This document shows, one piece after another, positions 1 to 9,511 of a stretch of 64,000 nucleotides of DNA; position 1 is the first letter of the stretch, and the number at the start of each line of letters is the position of its first letter. Position numbers and translations under genes: made by a program. This stretch comes from Echinicola rosea. GTDB taxonomy: Bacteria; Bacteroidota; Bacteroidia; Cytophagales; Cyclobacteriaceae. Below the pieces are notes generated by a model. That model made no database searches. It was not told the origin of the DNA and worked only from the letters and a program-made list of their open reading frames with translations. The stretch lies in contig NZ_CP040106.1 of the NCBI RefSeq assembly GCF_005281475.1, forward strand, positions 4,182,501 to 4,246,500, given 5' to 3'.

Positions 1-2053
1 CCATAGGATGATCGTAATCCGTATCAAGAAATATTTTGAGACGACTTATCGAAACGGGATGAGACCATTGGAAATCAAGTGAAGGCTGGGTATCTGATGG
101 ACTAGCCATCCAAGCATTAGGCTGTGCTACAGGCCGGTACAATGGGCTAAGGATATTAGTGGCTTCATAGGTATATACTGGTTCTGCAAATTCAATGGCC
201 ATATTTCCTCCCTTAGGCCGACGCTTTGGACACCAAAACTCAAACTCATCCACTCCAGAACCCTCAGGCGGCTCTTGCTTGCCAAAATTGGAAACCGCTT
301 TATTCACTTGATTATACACTGAGACCATGCCCGATAGCAATTGATCAGAAAGTAGAATATCCACATCGTCGTTTTTCAAGACTGTAATAAATGCATATTG
401 GTCTTGAAATCCCCCCAGGTCTCCTAATTCCACCGCCAGCTTTTGTTCGCCAACCTCCAATGAATAATCAGTTGACCACACCGTGATATCTGGCGTGTGG
501 TTATATGGTTTGCTACTTTTCCTTACTTGTACCGTAAGTGCTGTGGCCTTTCTGACATTGAATGACAGGGAAAATGCGGGTATTTTTTTTCGTACTGGAA
601 CCATTTGAGCCATCGAAAAAGAAAGGTTCTCCCATGAAGATCCAGCAGAAATCGCCCTTAAACTGTATTCACTTGACGGATGGATGACCGCATCATTGGC
701 CAAATTATCTAAAGTGAATTGAAGCTGTGGAATATAATGTCCCGTAGCCACCAGGTCCTGTTGGAGCTTTTTCAGCTTATGCTTCTCAAGGAGCTCACGA
801 GGGGAGACATCGTATTTTATAACATGCGCTGCAGCCATCCCGACAGCCTGTCCTCCATGGGCACACGTCGCCATTACCCTTGTGGAGCCAAAGGCCACGT
901 GGGAGGCACTTATGATCCTCCCTGTCAACAACAGGTTGTCAATAGACTTTGGCACATAACACCGGTAAGGGATGGAATAAACGCCCTTGGTATGCCATTG
1001 GGTGCAGCTGGGCTTATCACTGTACACCCCATCAGCAGGGTGAAGATCCATGGCCCATCCCCCAAAAGAAATCGCATCTTCGTGTGCTAGCTGATGGACT
1101 AGGTCTTCCTGCTTTAGCATATACTCTCCTTCAAACCTTCTGCTCTCACGTTTGCCGGGGATCAGTCCCACCCATTCCAAGGTATAGTAATCTGCTTCCG
1201 TGAATTTACCTGAGTTCTTTATATAATTCCATATTCCATAAGCTACTTTCCACAGTTCATGTTTGATTTCTTCAGTATCGTGGATGGTATCTTTCCTACC
1301 ACCGTACTCAAACCACCACAGCTTACACCCATGGTCACCCACTTCCACATTTTTGACTCCTGGAATCTGGGAAGTGTCCTTTATCGCATAATCGGGTGCC
1401 ACATACTTGACTGGCTTTTCTGTTTTCTTGGAATAGAAAAACAAGGTATGCCCAAGCAGTTCACCATAATCTTCCACATCAGGAGCCAATCCTTCCCCTA
1501 GCTCCTCGGGGCTTTCGGCTCCTATTCGATAAGGTACACCGGACATGTAAGAAACGATGCCATCTCCAGAAGCATCAATAAACTGTCGGGCTGTGAAATT
1601 ATAGAGTGTGGAGTTTTGCGAATTAAATGCGATGACCTTTTCGATGGTGCGGTCGTCAGCTTTGGCAATATGGAAAACTGTCGTATTGAGGTAAAGACTG
1701 ATGTTGGGCTCCGCCATTACCTTGTCAAGCACCACCGTATCAAAAAGCACCGGGTTGCCCTCTTTGTTTCGAAAGGTATTTTCCACCATGATTTCATCCA
1801 CTATCCCCCCTTCTCTCGCCCAGCGGTTGTTATTTCCCATATGGGAGGTGGCTCCCAAGGCCCATAATCTCACTTCGCTGGATGCGTTGCCTCCCAATAC
1901 AGGCCGGTCTTGGATCAAGGTCACTTTGCATCCCTGCCGTGCTGCGGTAATCGCTGCACAAACACCGGAAAGTCCTCCTCCCACGATTACGATATCCGAA
2001 TATTCGGTGGTTTCTTTAAGATTACGAAAATTCTTAAACGCTTCTTTTATCAT
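1..2053 (-). CDS. FAD-dependent oxidoreductase (partial, C-terminus outside window)
   Basis: The reading frame stays open from an ATG at 2053 to the window edge, giving about 684 visible residues. The N-terminus shows a Rossmann FAD-binding motif (DIVIVGGGLSGVCAAITAA) followed by VLGGNASSEVR, typical of the PF12831 FAD-dependent oxidoreductase family found in polysaccharide-utilization loci. The last visible part looks like a beta-rich accessory domain, possibly discoidin-like. The substrate is not deducible; members of this family often sit in sugar loci and are presumed to oxidise sugars or related compounds. The start codon lies one base after the stop of the symporter gene, so the two are almost certainly co-transcribed and probably share LacI control. 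Confidence 0.85.
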   Translation of the reverse strand, partial: MIKEAFKNFRNLKETTEYSDIVIVGGGLSGVCAAITAARQGCKVTLIQDRPVLGGNASSEVRLWALGATSHMGNNNRWAREGGIVDEIMVENTFRNKEGNPVLFDTVVLDKVMAEPNISLYLNTTVFHIAKADDRTIEKVIAFNSQNSTLYNFTARQFIDASGDGIVSYMSGVPYRIGAESPEELGEGLAPDVEDYGELLGHTLFFYSKKTEKPVKYVAPDYAIKDTSQIPGVKNVEVGDHGCKLWWFEYGGRKDTIHDTEEIKHELWKVAYGIWNYIKNSGKFTEADYYTLEWVGLIPGKRESRRFEGEYMLKQEDLVHQLAHEDAISFGGWAMDLHPADGVYSDKPSCTQWHTKGVYSIPYRCYVPKSIDNLLLTGRIISASHVAFGSTRVMATCAHGGQAVGMAAAHVIKYDVSPRELLEKHKLKKLQQDLVATGHYIPQLQFTLDNLANDAVIHPSSEYSLRAISAGSSWENLSFSMAQMVPVRKKIPAFSLSFNVRKATALTVQVRKSSKPYNHTPDITVWSTDYSLEVGEQKLAVELGDLGGFQDQYAFITVLKNDDVDILLSDQLLSGMVSVYNQVNKAVSNFGKQEPPEGSGVDEFEFWCPKRRPKGGNMAIEFAEPVYTYEATNILSPLYRPVAQPNAWMASPSDTQPSLDFQWSHPVSISRLKIFLDTDYDHPM

Positions 2054-2054
2054 G

Positions 2055-3707
2055 CTAATTTTTTGATTTCGTTTTTCCAAAATATAATCCAGCACTTGCC
2101 ATAAGTACCATGACAATACCGGCAGCTACCAACATCCCATTTCCTTTACTGGCGATTATACCAAGTCCTGTCATTATCAATCCTATCATGCCTGTGGCAA
2201 TGGAGATGACTTTTATCCCGAAAGCGGTATCATCACCCGACCGTTCTACTTCTTCCACTTCCTGGTCGGAGCCAATGGTTACTGGGGCTTTCTCCCCTGA
2301 TAAAACAGGCCTATTCTTGATTTCAAATAGGATCAACATACATACAGGTACTGTAACTCCCAAGGTCATTTCCATACTTCTGGAGACTTCATAATCCAGC
2401 ACGGAAGGCAAAATGAGAATTATCAGTGCCAAGACCGCAATACTCACCGTAGAGGTAAGAATGACAGATCTACTGTCCTGTCTATCGGAATACAGGCTCC
2501 ACAGTATGGGAGCAAACAACGGCGCTCCAGTCACAGCGGCCACTTTCAGCACGACATTGACGATTCCTCCCAAATAGGGAACCAGCATGGCTACACCCAT
2601 CACGCCAAGTCCAAAAAATACGGTCACCCATCTGGCGACTTTAATCAATTGGTTTTCTGACGCTCGGGGATGGATTGTCTTGTAAAGGTCATTAGTAGTG
2701 ACAGCCGCCATCATATTGAGGGTTGTATTTACCGAGCTGGCCGTAGCAAAGACCATGGCTGCTATCATCAGGCCCAACATACCAATTGGCAAAGCCTTGG
2801 CACACATCATGAGGTAGGCTCCTTCCATCTGCTGGGTCGTCACCAGTCCTGGATCGTAAACTTTATAAATCATAGGAGGCAACATCCATATCAACGGAAA
2901 AACCAAGTACAAGCCAGCAAATAAAAGAGCTACTTTTTTTGCCTCTTTTGGAGATTTCACACTGGTATACCGTTGTACATACGCCCAGTTTCCACCGATA
3001 AAAACAAAATTATAAAGCATGAAAGCCACCAAGAACACGGGGCTAAATTCACTGTTGATAAGATCAAAAAACCCTTCTGGGGACTGGGAAATAAAACCAT
3101 CCGTCCCCCCCACTTCATCCAATGCCAATGGGATAACAATGAAAACTGCCGCTGTCAGGACCACAAACTGTAATACATCCGTGGCCAATACTGCCCAGAA
3201 CCCACCCACAGCGGTATAAAGAACAATGGTAATTCCTAAAATCAGGATGATGAGGGTAATAGGCATCTGTGCCGAAACTGATACGATCTTTGCCACTGGA
3301 TATAGAAAAGATCCCGCGGTAAAAAATGACACTGCAATGAACAAATAAGAATATATTTTCTGGGTTTTTACACCAAACCTACGGGTAACATATTCAGCAG
3401 CAGTCAAGACGTTAGTCTCTTTCCATTTGCGGGCTACTGTAAAATAAATGATCAGTCCTGCAATGGCCATTGTACTCTGGATAGTAACTGCCACCATTCC
3501 TTGGTCATAAGCAATAGAACCCCAGACCACAAATGTTCCAGCAGAGAAAAAACTCATAAACAAGCTAAGCCCACTAATCCACCACGGAACGTTTCCTCCA
3601 CCCGCAAAAAAATTGGTCATCGACCGCCCTGTCCTGGCAAATGCCAGTCCTGCTGAAAGAACGATTAAGGTAAACACACCTATCAATATATAATCTTGCT
3701 CTTGCAT
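2055..3707 (-). CDS. Sodium:solute symporter (SSS family)
   Basis: A 550-residue protein, nearly all hydrophobic, with about a dozen or more membrane segments, matching the length and layout of the SSS (SLC5-like) family. The motif YVTRRFG after the second helix pair and the glycine-rich unwound segments are typical. It should import a sugar or sugar acid with sodium across the inner membrane. It is the first gene of a two-gene unit with the FAD oxidoreductase and is transcribed away from the LacI gene, with two LacI-type operators between them. The C-terminus carries a charged cytoplasmic insert before the last two helices. The substrate is unknown. Confidence 0.9.
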   Translation of the reverse strand: MQEQDYILIGVFTLIVLSAGLAFARTGRSMTNFFAGGGNVPWWISGLSLFMSFFSAGTFVVWGSIAYDQGMVAVTIQSTMAIAGLIIYFTVARKWKETNVLTAAEYVTRRFGVKTQKIYSYLFIAVSFFTAGSFLYPVAKIVSVSAQMPITLIILILGITIVLYTAVGGFWAVLATDVLQFVVLTAAVFIVIPLALDEVGGTDGFISQSPEGFFDLINSEFSPVFLVAFMLYNFVFIGGNWAYVQRYTSVKSPKEAKKVALLFAGLYLVFPLIWMLPPMIYKVYDPGLVTTQQMEGAYLMMCAKALPIGMLGLMIAAMVFATASSVNTTLNMMAAVTTNDLYKTIHPRASENQLIKVARWVTVFFGLGVMGVAMLVPYLGGIVNVVLKVAAVTGAPLFAPILWSLYSDRQDSRSVILTSTVSIAVLALIILILPSVLDYEVSRSMEMTLGVTVPVCMLILFEIKNRPVLSGEKAPVTIGSDQEVEEVERSGDDTAFGIKVISIATGMIGLIMTGLGIIASKGNGMLVAAGIVMVLMASAGLYFGKTKSKN

Positions 3708-3785
3708 TTAGGTTATTTTGGTATTGCGATGATAAAAGTGAGTATTAGTCAGCTAAAAAAAAATAATGATGGATAAACTGGGTTA

Positions 3786-3831
3786 ACGAAAAGGTTTTCG
3801 TATTGAATTTTTTTAACGAAAACCTTTTCGT
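3786..3831. promoter_or_regulatory. Pair of LacI-type operators in divergent promoter
   Basis: Two 16-bp sites, ACGAAAAGGTTTTCGT at 3786-3801 and ACGAAAACCTTTTCGT at 3816-3831, are exact reverse complements of each other. Each is a palindrome apart from its central GG/CC. Their centres are 30 bp apart, about three helical turns. They lie between the symporter start (3707) and the LacI start (3880), so the LacI protein probably controls both directions. The sites are seen directly; the binding protein is inferred. Confidence 0.8.
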
Positions 3832-3879
3832 AAATTATCATAAAACCGTCTAAAAGGAATTAAAAAGTATATTTCCATT

Positions 3880-4902
3880 ATGAAAGAATATATCACGATA
3901 AAAGACTTGGCAGACCAACTTCACTTATCCGTAGGGACGGTATCCAAAGCTTTTAACCCAAAATACAAGGATATCAGCGACCGTACCCGACAGAAAATTC
4001 TTGAAGCTGCTCGCAAAATGGGGTATGTACCTAATCCTTTTGCCCAAAAACTGCTAAAGAAGAAAACCCTAAACATAGGCATAATCGTCCCGGAATTCAG
4101 TCACAGTTACTTTTCGGAAGTAATCTTCAGTGCGCAAGAAAAGCTGTTGGAAAACGATTACCAGACTTTAATCATGTCATCGCATGAAAGTTCGGAATTG
4201 GAACGAAAAAATATAGAAACATTGGTAAACCATATGGTGGATGGCCTTATCATTTCACTTTGTAATGGTAGTCTTAATCATGAATACATTAACGATGTGA
4301 TCGAATCCGGAATTCCCATTGTCCAATTTAATAGGGTATCCAAGAAAGTAAACTCTCCAAAAGTAGAGTTTAACGACTATAAATGGGCTGTATTCGGCAC
4401 TGAGCACCTGATTTCCCAAGGCTGCCAAAACCTGATCCATTTAGCTCTTCCCAGACACCTTCCCTTGGGACATCAGCGCATTTTGGGGTTTAAAAAAGCA
4501 TTGGAAAAACACCGAATTGCCCATAAGGATCACCAGGTCATTGAAGCCGGAATCACCGTACAGGACGGGGAAGAGGCCATGTCCAGGTATTTGGAAAATC
4601 ATGGATGCCCAGATGGCATATTGGCTGCAGGAGACCCCTTGGCTATCGGTGCCATGAAAATCCTGAAGCGAAAAGGGATCGCTATACCAGAAAAAGTCAA
4701 AGTTATGGGCTTTACGGAATCTGCCATGGCCTTGGTCGTCGAGCCAGAGCTGTCAAGTATATCACAGCCTACGGACCAAATTGGCCATTTGATTTCCAAG
4801 TTTTTATTGGATCAAATCGCCGGTATCGATAAGTCCAATGAACATTACCTCTTTGATGGAAAACTGAACATTAGGGAATCTACTTCCTGCACTGGTCAGT
4901 AA
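3880..4902 (+). CDS. LacI-family transcriptional regulator
   Basis: 340 residues, the usual LacI length. The N-terminal helix-turn-helix (TIKDLADQLHLSVGTVSKAF, about residues 6-25) and hinge (GYVPNPFAQ) are followed by a periplasmic-binding-like effector domain beginning at LNIGIIVPEFSHSYFSEV. It probably senses a sugar and represses the divergent symporter/oxidoreductase unit and itself through the two operators at 3786-3831. The effector is not predictable from sequence. A hairpin lies just after the stop codon. Confidence 0.9.
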   Translation: MKEYITIKDLADQLHLSVGTVSKAFNPKYKDISDRTRQKILEAARKMGYVPNPFAQKLLKKKTLNIGIIVPEFSHSYFSEVIFSAQEKLLENDYQTLIMSSHESSELERKNIETLVNHMVDGLIISLCNGSLNHEYINDVIESGIPIVQFNRVSKKVNSPKVEFNDYKWAVFGTEHLISQGCQNLIHLALPRHLPLGHQRILGFKKALEKHRIAHKDHQVIEAGITVQDGEEAMSRYLENHGCPDGILAAGDPLAIGAMKILKRKGIAIPEKVKVMGFTESAMALVVEPELSSISQPTDQIGHLISKFLLDQIAGIDKSNEHYLFDGKLNIRESTSCTGQ

Positions 4903-4910
4903 AAATGCGG

Positions 4911-4936
4911 GCCGTCAGTCGTTTTACAGCGACGGC
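4911..4936. terminator. Hairpin between convergent genes
   Basis: GCCGTC (4911-4916) pairs with GACGGC (4931-4936) directly after the LacI stop. A T-rich run follows about 12 bases later on the plus strand, inside the end of the HxlR gene. It plausibly ends LacI transcription, but the T-tract is not immediately adjacent. Confidence 0.4.
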
Positions 4937-4946
4937 ATCCCAATAG

Positions 4947-5288
4947 TTATTTTTTAATTTCCTGGTTTCTTTCCATATGGATATACCCCCATTTCCTTAT
5001 GGCCTTCACCAAAGGAAAAAGGGTATCGCCATAGGCTGTTAAGGAGTACTCGACTTTGGGAGGCACCTCTGCAAAAACCTTGCGTGCTATTATTCCATCC
5101 TCTTCGAGCTCATCCAGTTGCTTTGCGATCATCCGCTCGCTAATGGTAGGCAAAGTCCGGTTCATTTCGCTGAACCGGTTTACCCCTTTCTTGATCAGCA
5201 TGATCAACGTGGTTTTACATTTTCCTTTGATCACTTGCAAAAAAGCGTCCGATGGGCAATCGACTTCAATTTCTTTTAAATTATCCAT
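4947..5288 (-). CDS. HxlR-family winged-helix regulator
   Basis: 113 residues with the HxlR hallmark: a cysteine near the N-terminus (CPSDAFLQVIKGKCKT), then a winged helix (RFSEMNRTLPTISERMIAKQLDELEEDGII) and the wing (KVEYSLTAYGDTLFPLV). HxlR proteins are small dimeric regulators, often responding to electrophiles or quinones through that cysteine. It is divergent to a quinone-oxidoreductase-like gene, the classic arrangement for a regulator and its target. Two dyad sequences lie in the gap between them. Confidence 0.9.
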   Translation of the reverse strand: MDNLKEIEVDCPSDAFLQVIKGKCKTTLIMLIKKGVNRFSEMNRTLPTISERMIAKQLDELEEDGIIARKVFAEVPPKVEYSLTAYGDTLFPLVKAIRKWGYIHMERNQEIKK

Positions 5289-5326
5289 AATTTTATTTCC
5301 CTAATAACCAGTAAACATGTGGTCAA

Positions 5327-5369
5327 GTTCAGTAACTGAACAAAATGTAAGTCATTGATTATTTGACTT
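5327..5369. promoter_or_regulatory. Dyads in HxlR/oxidoreductase divergent promoter
   Basis: GTTCAGTAACTGAAC (5327-5341) is a perfect 15-bp palindrome around a central base. A second dyad has arms AAGTCA (5349-5354) and TGACTT (5364-5369). Both lie in the 108-bp divergent gap, so they are plausible HxlR operators. Assignment is by position only. Confidence 0.5.
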
Positions 5370-5396
5370 ATCCAATATACCTTTAAAAGAAAAACT

Positions 5397-6389
5397 ATGA
5401 AAGAAACGTTCAACGCATTTCTGGTTTCCGAAAAAGAAGAAGGTATCCATCAGGAGATTGCCCAGTTACCGTTTTCTGCATTGCCTTCCAAAGGGGTTTT
5501 GATCAAGGTCCGTTATTCATCGGTCAACTTCAAGGACGCCCTATCGGCCACCGGTAACAAAGGGGTTACTAAAAAATTCCCCCATGTGCCAGGTATCGAT
5601 GCCGTTGGGGAAGTGGTAGATCCTGACGATTCGCCATACCGAAAAGGAGACAAAGTCCTCGTTACGGGCTATGATCTAGGCATGAATACATGGGGCGGCT
5701 ATGGAGAATACACCAAAGTCCCCGAGTCATGGATCCTGTCCTTACCGAAGGGTTTATCAGAAAAAGAATCCATGTGTTACGGGACAGCAGGACTGACAGC
5801 AGGATTATCTGTTTCCAAAATCATCAATGCCGGAATTGTCCCTAATGATGGTCCAGTGATAGTCAGTGGTGCCAGTGGTGGCGTCGGTAGTATCACTACT
5901 GCAATTCTGAGTAAATTAGGATATGAAGTTCACGTAATCACTTCAAAAAACAATCCTGAATATTTCCAAGACACACTTGGAGCATCTAGCATCCTGAGTC
6001 GGGAAGCGTTTGTTGAACAACATAATAAAAAACCTATGTCCCGTCCTACCTATGCTGCTGGAATCGATTGTACAGGAGGAGAAATCCTCTCCGGAATAGT
6101 CAAGTCCGTCAAATATAGTGGTATCGTTACTTGCTGTGGCATGGTGGCATCTCCAGAAATCCATACCAGTATTTTTCCATTTATCTTAAGAGGAATCAGT
6201 TTGATCGGAATTGATTCTGTGGAAATCCCTTTAACACAAAAGGAAGATATCTGGCAAAAACTGGCCAAGGAATGGAAGCCATCACAATTGGAAAAATTGG
6301 CCAAGGAAATCTCGTTGGATCAACTTTCTGAAGAAATCAGTACAATCCTCAATGGTAAGGCCAAGGGACGGGCTATCCTAACCCATTAG
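5397..6389 (+). CDS. YhdH/AcuI-family quinone oxidoreductase (MDR superfamily)
   Basis: 330 residues of the zinc-less medium-chain dehydrogenase/reductase type. It shows the N-terminal catalytic-domain motifs YSSVNFKDALSATG and PHVPGIDAVGEV, then a Rossmann NADPH-binding site (VSGASGGVGSITTAILSKLGYEV). This matches the YhdH/AcuI group, whose characterised members reduce acryloyl-CoA or quinone-like enones. Its pairing with a divergent HxlR regulator suggests a role in electrophile or quinone stress. It is a single-gene transcript followed by a strong terminator. Confidence 0.88.
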   Translation: MKETFNAFLVSEKEEGIHQEIAQLPFSALPSKGVLIKVRYSSVNFKDALSATGNKGVTKKFPHVPGIDAVGEVVDPDDSPYRKGDKVLVTGYDLGMNTWGGYGEYTKVPESWILSLPKGLSEKESMCYGTAGLTAGLSVSKIINAGIVPNDGPVIVSGASGGVGSITTAILSKLGYEVHVITSKNNPEYFQDTLGASSILSREAFVEQHNKKPMSRPTYAAGIDCTGGEILSGIVKSVKYSGIVTCCGMVASPEIHTSIFPFILRGISLIGIDSVEIPLTQKEDIWQKLAKEWKPSQLEKLAKEISLDQLSEEISTILNGKAKGRAILTH

Positions 6390-6439
6390 GACCACCCGGG
6401 GAAAGCAGCCAATTCGAAAAGTAAGAACAGTACCTTTAA

Positions 6440-6480
6440 CCCTGACCATAATGGACAAATATGGTCAGGGCCTTTTATTC
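6440..6480 (+). terminator. Rho-independent terminator
   Basis: An 11-bp perfect stem (CCCTGACCATA, 6440-6450, with TATGGTCAGGG, 6460-6470) is followed by CC and a T-rich tract. It lies 50 bp after the oxidoreductase stop codon. Confidence 0.85.
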
Positions 6481-6663
6481 TTTTAATTTTGCTAACAACT
6501 ATCGAAAACCGAAGCGGGTAAAAGGTATATGCTAAAAGAATTTGTGCTCCCTTTTTAGAGGCATGAAAGCACCACACGCTATAAATAAGCAGGCTATTTT
6601 CTACCTAAACAATCTCTCTGGGGCGATGGACACCACCCAATGGATGACTTTCATATCATTTTT

Positions 6664-8199
6664 TTACTTATTTGACCTTTCCAATTCCATTTTAAAAACC
6701 GTCGAAATTTCATTTAGCCCTTTATCCGGAACGACCAAGGTCAGTGTTTCAGGACTTAGTTCCCAGTCAACGGTTTGACCCGTCCCCAGTACCGTAATAT
6801 CCCTAATTTTGCCAGGTGGTATATTCCTATGGTAACCGCCGATTTCTCGTAATTCGATTGTGGCCCCTGGCTTAGGCTGTCCCAATAAAAACACGTACAT
6901 CGCATTTTTATCCTTCGCGACGGTAAATCTTATATCTTCAGCGGTATATTCCACATTCGAAGATTGTCCGCCATGTGTACCATCTGCTATTTTTGCAGGC
7001 CCCCAACCAAAAACAGTATGAGGCCTGGTTCCGTAAACCGCTTCCTTATGGATAGCCATCCAGCCACCTATTTCCTTCAATATTTTTCGTTGTTCCTGAT
7101 TGATCACACCATCTGCCCTAGGAGAAACATTTAACAATACAATCCCATTCTTGCTCCATACATCAATCATGTTTCTGACCACCAAAGCTGCATCTTTATA
7201 TTTTTCTCCTTCGACGTACATCCAACGCCTTTCCCCTAGGGTAATATCCGTCATCCAAGGAATGGGAGATACATCCCGTCTTCCACCTTGCTCAATATCA
7301 TGAACACTATAAGCCAATGGCATATCATCTTGTTTATGGCAGAGAACGACCTCTTGGCCATTCTTAAGGCCATTGTTAAAGAAATTGGCAGCCATCTGTT
7401 CACGGGTACTGACTGGTATCAGGTTTAGCCATGAGTCATACCATAGAATGTCCGGATCATATTTTCTCACTACTTCATCTACCTGGTTAAGCCAATATTG
7501 GTTAAACAGATCGATGGATTCCCAGTTACCAAATAACTTTCTAAGTTTTGGTTCTGTAGTCGCAGTGGGTAAGTCAGGGTGATAAGGGTAATGACTGTCA
7601 TACCCATTTGAGCCCCAATTTTCAGGATTCCCTGCATTTCTCTGACCATTTCTAGCATGATGGAAAGTAGCTAAGGTCCTAATATTTCGCTCCTTCAAAG
7701 CTTCAAATAATTCTCCTGTCACGTCTCGTTTGGGACCCATGTCCATTGCATTCCATGGATTCACTTCACTGTCCCACATGGCAAATCCATCGTGATGCTG
7801 TGCGACTGGCCCAGCAAATTTAGCGCCTGCCATTCTGAACAAGTTTGCCCAGTCCTCCGGGTCAAAACACTCTGCGGTAAACATAGGGATAAAGTCTTCA
7901 TAGCCAAACTCCTCGATCGCACCAAAATTTTCCTGATGATATTTATTGATCCAGCTCCCCTTTATATACATAAAATGAGGATACCATGCACTTCCAAATG
8001 CCGGTACACTATATGGACCCCAATGAAAATATATCCCTAGTTTTGCATCGACAAACCACTCTGGCGCAGCCTCATGCCGAGAAAGTGACCTGGCATTTGG
8101 GTAATAGTCTTCGCGCTCCTTTTGGTCTTGTTGAGCGATAACTTCACTTAAAAGCAGCGTCACAAATACCATCGGAAACAGTAAATATTTAACCTTCAT
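6664..8199 (-). CDS. GH29 alpha-L-fucosidase-like (possible alpha-L-galactosidase)
   Basis: 511 residues with an N-terminal signal peptide ending near VIAQQ, so exported. GH29 motifs are clear: PEWFVDAKLGIYFHWGPYSVPAF near residue 46, FAGPVAQHHDGFAMWDS near 128, and DILWYDSWL near 250-257, where Asp255 is the expected nucleophile. Later motifs VLLNVSPRADG and the C-terminal beta domain complete the family. GH29 enzymes release L-fucose; some act on L-galactose of red-algal porphyran. With GH117 directly upstream, the galactan role is favoured here, but substrate is an inference. Its start overlaps the GH117 stop by 4 bases, showing one operon. Confidence 0.9.
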   Translation of the reverse strand: MKVKYLLFPMVFVTLLLSEVIAQQDQKEREDYYPNARSLSRHEAAPEWFVDAKLGIYFHWGPYSVPAFGSAWYPHFMYIKGSWINKYHQENFGAIEEFGYEDFIPMFTAECFDPEDWANLFRMAGAKFAGPVAQHHDGFAMWDSEVNPWNAMDMGPKRDVTGELFEALKERNIRTLATFHHARNGQRNAGNPENWGSNGYDSHYPYHPDLPTATTEPKLRKLFGNWESIDLFNQYWLNQVDEVVRKYDPDILWYDSWLNLIPVSTREQMAANFFNNGLKNGQEVVLCHKQDDMPLAYSVHDIEQGGRRDVSPIPWMTDITLGERRWMYVEGEKYKDAALVVRNMIDVWSKNGIVLLNVSPRADGVINQEQRKILKEIGGWMAIHKEAVYGTRPHTVFGWGPAKIADGTHGGQSSNVEYTAEDIRFTVAKDKNAMYVFLLGQPKPGATIELREIGGYHRNIPPGKIRDITVLGTGQTVDWELSPETLTLVVPDKGLNEISTVFKMELERSNK

Positions 8200-9485
8200 T
8201 GTTTGGACTTTAGTTGGTTATGTTGATTTTCAATTCGCTGCCGTTGCTTTTTACTGAGTGACTGCTGGTAATGAAACTCAGGACTTAGGTTCATGTAATG
8301 TCCTTTCATTTCCTGGTCATCGATATCTTGACTCAAATCACAATCAAACCGAGTCAATACCGTGTGGTTGTGCTCCCAATCTCCACCAGCATTGATAAAA
8401 TGGGATAGCCCCCAGGTGATCCCTGTCCCGTTCTTGGTATCCGTAAATGCATCAGGGATATAAGGTCCAGCCGCCACAGGTAAAAGTTCTGTTATAGCTG
8501 CTATTTCAAAATTGACCCAATCGGCAGCATATTGGATAGTATTATGTTCCTGTCCATCCCGTTGCACTATCGCCGCTACACCTTCCTTGAACGGAAACAG
8601 TGTGGTTTCATGCCCAGAATTGATCACCGGATTGAGTGGATGCTTCTCAAATGGCCCCAAAGGGTCATCTGCTATAGCCAAGCCTTGCATCCGCACCTTC
8701 GAAGGATTTAGCTCAGGGCGTTTGTCAAAATCCCCTTTGTAGTACAAGTAGATTTTGCCATTATGCACCAATGGATAAGGGTCATGAATGGAGTATTGGT
8801 CCCATGATCCTTCAGGACCATTGGGAATGACCACTTTATTGGTGTGGATCCAAGGGCCATCCGGAGAATCCGCATACGCGACCGATACTGGACAAAAATC
8901 TCCACGAAGACCACTGGCTTCCATAAAAGCTTGAAAGTACAGGTAATATTTTCCCTTCCATTTCAGAATATCCGTAGTGGTTACGGATCGCCATCCAGGC
9001 TGGGGCTTTGGAGGACGGGCCACAGCCACCCCTTGCTCTTCCCAAGTAAAACCGTCTTCGGAAGTCGCATACCATATCTCGGACAAATCCCAATCGGCAG
9101 AAGGGATGGTGTCGTTTGCCTCTTTTGCTCGTGCCATTCCAACAGCCTTCACAGGAGTATTTCTATAGGTGTACCACACGTAGTATTTTCCGTTTTCAAA
9201 GATCACCTTTGAAGGATCCCTTCGGGTGACGGTTCCATCTCCGCCACTATAATCAAATCCCTTTAGAGGCGTATATTTAAACTGAGAGTATAGCTCACTT
9301 TGCTCTGGTCGGATATTTTCATAGGCATCATAATTCCTTTCGACCGCTGCACTCAAAGGCCTATTGGGTTTATCTGAGGGAATTAAAAAGGGGAAATCTT
9401 TACTTCCATTGCTTACCTGTTCCTGCTGGGAAGATTGGCACGCACCTAAACATAATGCGATTCCAACTATATAAATTATTTTCAT
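8196..9485 (-). CDS. GH117-like 3,6-anhydro-alpha-L-galactosidase lipoprotein
   Basis: 429 residues. The signal sequence ends in LCLGACQSS, a lipobox, so it is probably a membrane-anchored lipoprotein. The body is a five-bladed beta-propeller protein closely resembling GH117: FDYSGGDGTVTRRDPSKVI (acidic residue Asp90), SIHDPYPLVHNGKIYLYYKG (Asp235), and NSGHETTLFPF (His292, the position proposed as an unusual acid in this family). Characterised GH117 enzymes cut the terminal 3,6-anhydro-L-galactose from neoagaro-oligosaccharides. It sits between GH2 and GH29 genes, consistent with stepwise exo-degradation of agar or porphyran oligosaccharides. Confidence 0.85.
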   Translation of the reverse strand: MKIIYIVGIALCLGACQSSQQEQVSNGSKDFPFLIPSDKPNRPLSAAVERNYDAYENIRPEQSELYSQFKYTPLKGFDYSGGDGTVTRRDPSKVIFENGKYYVWYTYRNTPVKAVGMARAKEANDTIPSADWDLSEIWYATSEDGFTWEEQGVAVARPPKPQPGWRSVTTTDILKWKGKYYLYFQAFMEASGLRGDFCPVSVAYADSPDGPWIHTNKVVIPNGPEGSWDQYSIHDPYPLVHNGKIYLYYKGDFDKRPELNPSKVRMQGLAIADDPLGPFEKHPLNPVINSGHETTLFPFKEGVAAIVQRDGQEHNTIQYAADWVNFEIAAITELLPVAAGPYIPDAFTDTKNGTGITWGLSHFINAGGDWEHNHTVLTRFDCDLSQDIDDQEMKGHYMNLSPEFHYQQSLSKKQRQRIENQHNQLKSKQ

Positions 9486-9511
9486 GATATTATTGCTGTT
9501 TGATTATGCAA

